The notes under the pieces were generated by a model. The model saw nothing but the letters and a program-made list of their open reading frames with translations, was not told the origin of the DNA and did no database searches. From the NCBI GenBank assembly GCA_963556145.1, contig OY744471.1, positions 3,217,590-3,281,589 on the forward strand: 64,000 nucleotides of DNA, written 5' to 3'. This document shows, piece after piece, positions 56,441 through 64,000 of this stretch (the stretch's first letter is position 1; each line of letters starts with the position of its first letter). The stretch is from Hygrocybe punicea. Taxonomy: Eukaryota > Basidiomycota > Agaricomycetes > Agaricales > Hygrophoraceae. Made by a program: the position numbers and the translations under genes.

Positions 56441-57992
56441 TAGCTGGGATGTACGTATATGAATGATAGTCAGCGATAGTTGGGGAGGTAGATAAAGGCT
56501 AGAAGGAACATACTGTGTTGTGAATGGGGTTCATCTTCTTCTAGGCTTCGGACTCGAAATTCGAAAAGTGCCAGTGGCGCGTACGGTACGATATGAGAGG
56601 GAGAAAACAAAGAATTTGTCACTGGCAGTTGACTCCGAGTCAGTGGGGGGAATTCAACATGTCGGAACAACAGTAGTGGAGGACACGTCCAGGGTCTCTC
56701 GAAGAACTATGACAACTAATATATTATTATAATTATTAGGCACCTTCAAAACGTGAAGTAGGACACGCTGTGACTCACTACTGCCTGTCAGATTTTCTGT
56801 TGAACGGTCAAAGACCATAAAGACGAGCTTACAATAAATTGTGGGAAGAATGACATTATAACAGTGATATATTTCGGCAAGTCATTGATGCTGTGAATCG
56901 TAAATCAAACCGTCGTGAACGTCTTGTAATACAGGCTAACAGCTGGCTGATGATCAGACAAAATGGTCTCCGGGAAGACCGTTACGGAAAACCATCTCGA
57001 CAGACACAACCACGCTCTAGCTGTATTCATGATCATCAAGCGTTACCCTTAACTTGTCTTCTGACCCAATCGCGACAGGAAAAACGGACGACTAAGTGGG
57101 CAACAAGCATCTGAGATGGTGAGCGATCAAGCTAGTCTAGAGCCAAAGACGAAGTTTGAGTAAGAAGCGGCTGCATCCGAGGTCCCGTTCGGTCACAGCT
57201 ATACGTCCTACCTCGAAGACTTTGAAGAGGACCCTGGCTGGTCTAAGATTGAACCTAGTTTCGACATCCTGGACATGCACGGCGGGGATGTCCGCCAACC
57301 ATTCAGGATGTCCATCATCGATCCCTAGATTAATTAGCACTAATTAGTATCGTGGAGTAGCCCGAGCGCAATTTCGTTTTGGGGAAACTGACCTGGTTTC
57401 AAGCTGAGACGCCTACCACATAGGTTACGACGGCAGTGCACTGTGGAGTCAATAGCATGTCGCCACAAACGGAGGGCGTAACCAGGCCACGCCGTCGGTC
57501 GTCCTAAGCAGAGTGTCTTAGCGAGACGGCATCAGTGTTGTTTGTCCGTCCAGGAACTCAAGCCAGATCATTTCTCGGCTGTTTCGGTATCAATAGACTT
57601 GCAGGTCCGTAGGTCTCATAATTGATACCGAAACAGCTGGAATAATGGTACCTATGAGAATCGGAATCAGAATCGTCCTTTTCCCTTCTGATCGAGAACC
57701 GGTCAAACCTTGAGTTCAAGATAAAAGTGCATTTCCAGCTAGAGCTACCCTTGCGAGTTTCCTGACTGATTCTCGTCCTAGTGAGTTCCCCCATGTTCAC
57801 TCCTTGGTCGCAGATTTGTTTGTGACACCTGTATGAAGGCCGGGTACCGATCTGACAAGACTAGACAGTGAGAGAAGCATCCCACTGTTTCCCACAGTAT
57901 CGGTGAGTGTCATCCTAGATGTTAGCGCATGTCAGCAATCGCTCTGAACTCCATATCATAGGGCATTTGATTCAAACCAACCTACGTCCAAC
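56441..57992. other. Mostly unassigned; one coding-like fragment and one hairpin
   Basis: 57131-57328 (plus) reads as a coding-like fragment with HSYTSYLEDFEEDPGWSKIE and PSFDILDMHGGDVRQPFRMS before a stop, with one in-frame stop upstream; its family is unknown. 57578-57637 is a perfect 17-bp inverted repeat (GCTGTTTCGGTATCAAT and complement) around a 26-base loop. 57840-57992 is the promoter side of the next gene. Confidence 0.3.
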
Positions 57993-58355
57993 ATGATCGT
58001 CTTTGCTACTTTCACCGTCATCCTCAGCATCATGGTGAACTTTGCCTATGCGCAATCTTGCTTTTCCGAAGCACACCGTGATCCGGGCGGGCAAGGGCCA
58101 ATTGTTGGGATAGTATCCCAGGTTGGAGTGGGCGAAAGCAGCTGCGTCCAGGCACCAAATGCATTAAGCGCGCTTGTCGCCCAAGCAGACCAGGGACAAC
58201 GCTGCACAATTTTCCTTTTCGATTCACCTGCATGCTTAATTCCCTTGGAGTCACTGAGTTGCACCATTCCTGGGAGCTATGCGGATGCAGAGTTTGATTA
58301 TTTCCAGATTATTTGTGACGGCGCATTGGAGGGGGCGACACTTCGATACCAGTGA
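57993..58355 (+). CDS. Small secreted cysteine-containing protein
   Basis: A single exon of 120 residues. The N-terminus MIVFATFTVILSIMVNFAYA is a clear signal peptide with an AYA-Q cleavage site. The mature part of about 100 residues has six cysteines (QSCFSE, ESSCVQ, QRCTIF, PACLIP, LSCTIP, IICDGA), suggesting three disulfides, and no lysine-rich or repetitive segments. Size and cysteine count fit fungal small secreted proteins, which include candidate effectors and cell-surface proteins, but I do not recognise a family. The preceding sequence (CCAACATG) is a reasonable start context. An AT-rich direct repeat and a MITE follow immediately downstream. Confidence 0.75.
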   Translation: MIVFATFTVILSIMVNFAYAQSCFSEAHRDPGGQGPIVGIVSQVGVGESSCVQAPNALSALVAQADQGQRCTIFLFDSPACLIPLESLSCTIPGSYADAEFDYFQIICDGALEGATLRYQ

Positions 58356-58433
58356 GCGCAGACATTGGCTGATACGAAACTTGAAGGCTCTGCTGTATGC
58401 TGTTAAAATTGTACATTTATTCGCGGCGTTTTG

Positions 58434-58556
58434 GACTTGAGTAGGAGTAGTGAATAAACCTATATGCATGAACAATCCATGTCATTACTGCGACTTCAGA
58501 TTTTGAATAGGAGTAGTGAATAAACCTATATATACGAACAATCCATGTCATTACTG
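58434..58556 (+). repeat. Direct repeat of about 55 bp, two copies
   Basis: Copies at 58434-58488 and 58502-58556 share GAGTAGTGAATAAACCTATA and CGAACAATCCATGTCATTACTG-like sequence. The second copy ends exactly where the MITE begins. Confidence 0.8.
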
Positions 58557-59197
58557 GTGCTGCGTGGTGCATTTCATATTGCACTGTGTTTGCGAGGCAC
58601 ACAGTTAAGGCTCCGGCTGTAAAGAATCGACCTACACAATGTTGCCGACGCTGTCCCACTGCCTTTCAGTGACCTCGCAAAGCCAGGCACATGTCAATAG
58701 ACATGGCTACTGCATTTGCGAGGTGGATTTCGGGTGTGGGAGGTGACATTACATTTCATTCTGTATATTGTTGGTACCATCCTTTCTGTCTGCGTTTCCT
58801 TGTCGATATTGTCTTCAACCGTGTGATCCGCATCTTCGTGAGCTGTTCTCCCTGGTGTCCATGTTGTCGTTCATGGTGTTGTCATTGTTGTGTGAAAATT
58901 GAGCGTGAGCGTGAGTTTCGCGTAAAACTCCGACAAACGGTAGAAGCCCAGTGCAGCCAGAGACCTCAGGCTGAACAACAGCATTAACGGTAAGGTGGAG
59001 AGTGAGGTAGGCAAAGGCAGCAGCAAGGACAGTGCCAATCTATTGACATGTGCCTGGCTTTGCGAGGTCACTGAAAGGCAATATTAATGCCGGTAACATT
59101 GCAGGTCGATTCTTACAGCCGGAGCCTTAACTGTACATGTGTGCAAAACGCCTCGCAAACACAAAATGCAATATGAAATGCACCACGCAGCACCAGT
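58553..59197. mobile_element. MITE with about 150-bp terminal inverted repeats
   Basis: Left end ACTGGTGCTGCGTGGTGCAT matches the reverse complement of the right end. Similarity continues for about 150 bp through TTAAGGCTCCGGCTGTAA and GCCTTTCAGTGACCTCGC to CACATGTCAATAG. The inner part of the left arm contains a full CCTCGCAAA..TTTGCGAGG palindrome (58673-58724). The 330-bp centre has only a short plus frame (58691-58987) of unlikely coding value. No target duplication could be fixed because ACTG/CAGT flanks both ends. Confidence 0.8.
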
Positions 59198-59324
59198 CAC
59201 TCGAAAACGCGGCCGCGGCCGCGGCGAGTCATACTGCTGCAGGACATGGGCTCGTCGGTCATTCATCACAGCTCCTCGAATTGTTGTGATTTATATAGTC
59301 TTTATACACTCACAGACTAGCGAA
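59198..59324. other. Spacer with CpG-rich palindromic tract
   Basis: A GCGGCCGCGGCCGCGGCG tract at about 59209-59226 directly follows the MITE. The remainder is the 3' flank of the Nop4-like gene. Confidence 0.5.
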
Positions 59325-61348
59325 TCAACCTGCCGCCTTACGGCGTTCCTTTCGTTTTCGGCCAATCAGTGAACCAATAAGCCGGCCAGGTTTAGCTGAT
59401 TGCTCCGAATCCCTGGTAGGTGATATGTCCTTTGATATACGTCGCTTTTTCGGAGACCGCTGATCTGATTTTGCTGGGACAGGATTAGAACGTTTCTGCA
59501 ATTGTTCTCGCCTCTCTGATGCCTAGGCCAGTGCAATTGAGTCATCCATAATACAGAAATTCTCTGGAAATTCTGGCATACCTGTACCTCCTCTTTCTGA
59601 TGCGCCTGCCTTCGATGGACCACTTGCACATTTTCGATCGAGAACTCGATGGTAAGCGTACCCTTGCTCTTTCGGGTCCTTCCGCTGTCCAACTCCTCTT
59701 TCAGTCTTTTCAATCGGGCGTCGTCCTTGGTCTCCTTCATCTCTTCTTGCTTGACCAGGTCCTTGAGCTCTTCCTTCCACCATTCCTCGAACAAAGGCCC
59801 TACGTCAGGATTGTTGTTGGACCATCTCAGGACTCGTAATGCATCCGCATGTTTACGCATCTCAAGGAACCCATAGCCTTTGCTTCGTCCTTTCCCCGTC
59901 ACCGGATCCACCCGCTCCACTTGCCGCACGATTTTCGCCTGCTTGACCCCCGTCTGTTCGACATGCGACTTCTGCGACCTTTTATTGTCCTCACCGTCAC
60001 CGCCCTGTTTCTCATCAGCATCCTCCACGAGTTCTTCTGCAGTAATCCCGGGTCTCAGATCCTTCTTGACTTCGGCTTCGAATTTTCGAACGGCATGGAT
60101 GGCGAGCCGCTTCAGGAGCCGCTCAGTCACGAACACAGGGATCTGCCGCACGCTCAACCTTGTTCTCGATACGTAGAGCGAAGGATTAGCCCTCAACAAC
60201 GCTCGGCGGGCATTGTATGAGCTTGTTCGCTTCTCGATATCAGCTGTACTGAGTGCATTTGCCGCAGATGTATTCGGCAGGATAACTGTCAGAAGTAAAA
60301 CCCGTTAGTCAACCAGAACATAAGTTTGTCCAGAATGAGAAAACAAGATGACACACACGTCCTTCTCTCAACAGATACACATTCCGTTTATCAGCTTTTT
60401 CCCTTTTCTTCTCGCCGTCGTCTTTCAGTTTACCAGCCTCCTCCCTTGTTACGGCGCGAACAACGTCAAGGGTGCGTCCGTGCAGAACCAAGCTTCGGGC
60501 CAGCGTGGAAGACGGGTCAGGGGTTAAGATAGAAGGGGCCGTGAAAGGATTTTTCTTGGGCTACGAAAGCGTCAATATTAAGACGACCACAAAATAGATG
60601 TACGAACGGCATCACCACCTGCAGTTTCTGAGCGAAGAAGATTGCTTTGTTGCATAACGTTGTCCGCATCTTCCTTATTCCAAAAGCACGCAAAACCAGT
60701 GCCGCGGGAGCGGCCAGTAGCATCGTCAAGAGTAAGACGAGTATACCGCAACGGACCAAATGCACGAAAGCTGCAAACAAGCGGTGAATTTTCAAAAAGA
60801 CCGGCGAAAGGACGAAGACCCCCTACAGTGTTTGAAGTTCATCCTCTGTCGCCGTGAATGGGACATTCCGGACAAACAGAGTCGTTCCAGCTTCAGGTTC
60901 GGTGTGTTCCTTTAACTTGTCCTGCTTGTGTTTATGCTACCTCAAGTGTTGGGAAGCATCGCAACGCCAGAAAACGTTTCTACCTACCTTACTTTCAGCC
61001 CATTGCACCCTTAATGTCCGTCCAAGAAGCGAGAGTTCTCCTGAGGATAGTTTGTCAAACGCAAGTTGAGCGTCTTCTTTGATGGCAAATGAGACATATC
61101 CGACACCCTTCGACGTTCCGGTGCCATGATTCAGAACGACAAATGCAGACCGCACGGGGGCGATCTCAGAAAAAAGCGACTGTAAATCTGTAGACGTCGC
61201 GGCAAATGGAATATTTGAAACGAACAATGTTCTGTGAGAATAAGATGGGATTTTCAAAACTTCTTCAAACGACAGGAACACATTACCCATGACTTTGGGG
61301 ATGAACGTCATCTTCTTCTCGTTCTTTCCGTTTCCCAAGCGTCGGCAT
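59325..61348 (-). CDS. NOP4: Nop4/RBM28-like nucleolar RNA-binding protein
   Basis: Nop4 (RBM28 in animals) binds pre-rRNA and is required for 60S subunit maturation. Seven exons can be joined from MPTLGKRKEREEDD (61348) to GRKRKERRKAAG (stop 59325-59327). RRM1 reads TLFVSNIPFAATSTDLQSLF with RNP1-like GVGYVSF. A second RRM reads TLFVRNVPFTATEDELQTLF with RSRGTGFACF. A third RRM-like region follows in the NPSLYVSRTRLSVRQIPVFV exon, with KGRSKGYGFLEM as RNP1. The tail is basic (KKRRISKD). The linker between the first two RRMs is only about 20 residues, whereas family members I know have another RRM there. The exon with the stop is inferred from a 59-bp intron ending GGCCTAG. Confidence 0.85.
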
Positions 61349-61510
61349 AATGCCAGTGAGAAATGTAACTTTACAGTTGTTTGTTCTACAAGCCTTTGCC
61401 AAACACTTTAAGTTTAAAACACATCCACGCACTGGCAATTGCATCCGGTAAATCATTTGCTTCCGAATTCCATTCCTTTGGTCGATTTTTACAAGTAGTA
61501 TTCAATTTAT

Positions 61511-62414
61511 TCAGTGCGGAGATGTGAATAATTGTATCTGTTTAGGTTTGCTGAGCCCCATGCGACCCCTCCAATGAAGAGGACATAACGGTGGCGCCGT
61601 TCCACTGGATGGCACGGAAATTGCATCAACGATAGCCTTCAACACTCCAGGTACATGATCAGGCCGTAAATTCCCCACCCTGAACTCAGGCCCAATGAGT
61701 TTTTGGTCTGTCAAGTAAAACAAAAAATCAAGACGCACCAATCACCGTGAGGGAATACTAGAAGATTGGCGGCATATCTGCATTCAGGGTTGAAAATCCG
61801 TAAGAGATCAATCGAATTGATGCGCACTTGTGTCCTCCGATGTGGCCTACTTCCCCAACCCTTACGCGCCGGCGAGGATTGGTTGTATTAAACTTTTCAA
61901 CTTCCTCACGCAAAACTTTTACCACCTGCGAGCCCATATCACCGCAACGGCAATCCCGCGCACGATGTGTGCAGACGTAAAGATCCACGTCCTTGAGGCA
62001 CATTGTGCCGTTCTCCCGCCCTGTGACATGGTCTCGGATTCTTGCCTCTACATCGTCCAAGTTCGATAGGGAGAGCTCCGGAATTTCCAGTCGACCTCTA
62101 GAGATAGAAAAGGCTGTCGCTGAGAATGCCTCTGGATCGTCTTTGTTGCGGGCTTCATACACAGGCTGACCGGCAGACCAGGAAAAGTTGACAATGCCTC
62201 CCCAATGGGATGCTCGCAGTTGGAGTGCCTTCTGGACGGATGATGTCTTTCTAGCGGGAAATTCGCCAGGAGGATGAGAACTGTGCAGTAGAATATAACA
62301 CTGGTGAGATGGAATGGTTCCAGCCAGACGTGCTTCCAAGTCCGCAGTGGCTTGGGTTGTGAGGGACCGCGTTGCATGTCGATGAACCTGACAGAGAATA
62401 TTTACGGGTAGCAT
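61511..62414 (-). CDS. Sucrase/ferredoxin-like family protein (AIM32-like)
   Basis: Thioredoxin-like [2Fe-2S] fold; yeast relatives such as Aim32 are mitochondrial. The start at 62414 gives MLPVNILCQVHRHATRSLTT, a basic, weakly amphipathic head compatible with mitochondrial import. The core has FSWSAGQPVYEA, then the family motif CTHRARDCRCG and GEVGHIGGHK. An intron (GTGCGC to ATGCAG) joins HK to YAANLLVFPHGDW, and a second intron joins this to VGNLRPDHVPGVLKAIVDAI. The C-terminus WRGRMGLSK is also typical. The paired cysteines of CTH..CRCG and the histidine of HIGGHK are the expected cluster ligands. The gene is convergent with nothing and divergent from triosephosphate isomerase across about 440 bp. 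Confidence 0.85.
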
Positions 62415-62855
62415 GACCGCAGAGGTACAAGAGACAGCTGACGCTTAGAGGAGTTCAAGATGATCTTACTTGGGAGAGTACTCTGAAAAATGTATATGAG
62501 AATTGCTACGCTACGTTCGAACCGTAAAACCCCACCTCGGACAACTATCCTGGCAGTCGACTCTTATTTCTTCTGTGCAAAAGTTCCTTCAGAAGAAATT
62601 CAATACGAATAGCATTATCGGGAACAGCAAATCGAAGAAACCCCTTTGAAGCAACCTGTTCGAAATTTAGGATGCTTGAAGTTTCCTCAAGTTTTACCAT
62701 GTACAGTGTCATTGTTGCCTCCAGTGCCTGGGCTGTCCTGGTAGAAGTCGCAATATAATATTGTTGCTTCCGAGACACATAACTTTCGTGGGAAAGAGAC
62801 ACCATCCTTGCAAGTTGCCAGTGTCAGATCGCCAACTCACTCGGAAACTGTCAAC
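62415..62855. other. Divergent intergenic region upstream of triosephosphate isomerase
   Basis: Shared 5' region of the sucrase/ferredoxin-like gene and tpi. A minus frame at 62805-62545 (86 codons, ATG start) is unrecognised and could be a short hypothetical gene, but it overlaps the tpi leader, so I do not call it. Confidence 0.4.
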
Positions 62856-63979
<1,124 letters not shown>

Positions 63980-64000
63980 AAGATAGAATGTTAGAAGGAA

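Noticed and set aside
58691..58987. 99-codon Cys-rich frame inside the MITE
   Set aside because: It starts within the inverted-repeat palindrome and lies in a non-coding miniature element; cysteines come from TGT/TGC runs.
62545..62805. 86-codon minus frame upstream of triosephosphate isomerase
   Set aside because: Overlaps the tpi leader, has no recognisable domain, and cannot be separated from chance.

Overview
The window comes from a mushroom-forming basidiomycete (Agaricomycetes). The evidence is short 45-90 bp GT-AG introns in every host gene, a KDZ-superfamily transposon with a CxC2-type cysteine cluster, Agaricomycete-type Helitron and Ty3/Ty1 remnants, and Agaricomycete-like triosephosphate isomerase, ribosomal protein P1 and Nop4/RBM28 genes. 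There are two compartments. Bases 1 to about 52,000 are nested, mostly decayed transposons and minisatellites. Bases about 52,000 to 64,000 are gene-dense and host-like.

Repeat compartment. The left edge holds a Helitron coding remnant (806-2540), the first copy of an AT-rich repeat I call R1 (2541-3720) and a Ty1/copia gag remnant on the minus strand. The dominant object is a 14.4 kb KDZ-type DNA transposon (7925-22333). It has matching inverted ends, each continuing into an inverted array of a 45-bp minisatellite. It carries three gene units: a minus-strand gene with a homeodomain-like motif, a plus-strand gene combining a PHD-like zinc cluster, a caspase/CHAT-like core and a zinc ribbon, and a plus-strand CxC2-KDZ transposase. 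It sits inside an array of about 150-bp satellite units. A 2.5 kb LTR element (12123-14629) with no reverse transcriptase is nested in a G-rich minisatellite within it. Next, a young Tc1/mariner-class element (25507-28459, identical 98-bp inverted repeats, TA duplication) has jumped into a reverse R1 copy and carries a second, oppositely oriented gene. A 2.1 kb repeat (R2) is tandemly duplicated (28551-36480). Its first copy is split by an element with a 5-bp duplication (28939-31764), which itself holds a TA-flanked fold-back element (29428-30572). Further right are minisatellites, a third R1 copy, head-to-head Ty3/gypsy gag fragments split by another TA-flanked palindromic element, clusters of a recurrent palindromic repeat, and inverted 34-bp minisatellite blocks. 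A NACHT-NTPase gene remnant is broken by a deleted pogo-like element.

Host compartment. From about 52.9 kb come a Gly/Ser/Tyr-rich hypothetical gene, ribosomal protein P1, a Pro/Thr-rich hypothetical gene, a small secreted cysteine-containing protein, a terminal-inverted-repeat MITE, a Nop4/RBM28-like nucleolar RNA-binding protein, a sucrase/ferredoxin-like protein, and triosephosphate isomerase (complete, stop 22 bases before the window end).

Premature stops in the old elements are mostly explained by single C-to-T or G-to-A changes, as expected from deamination or RIP-like decay. No rRNA, tRNA or CRISPR array was seen. All exon structures were read by eye from splice motifs and reading frame and have not been checked computationally.
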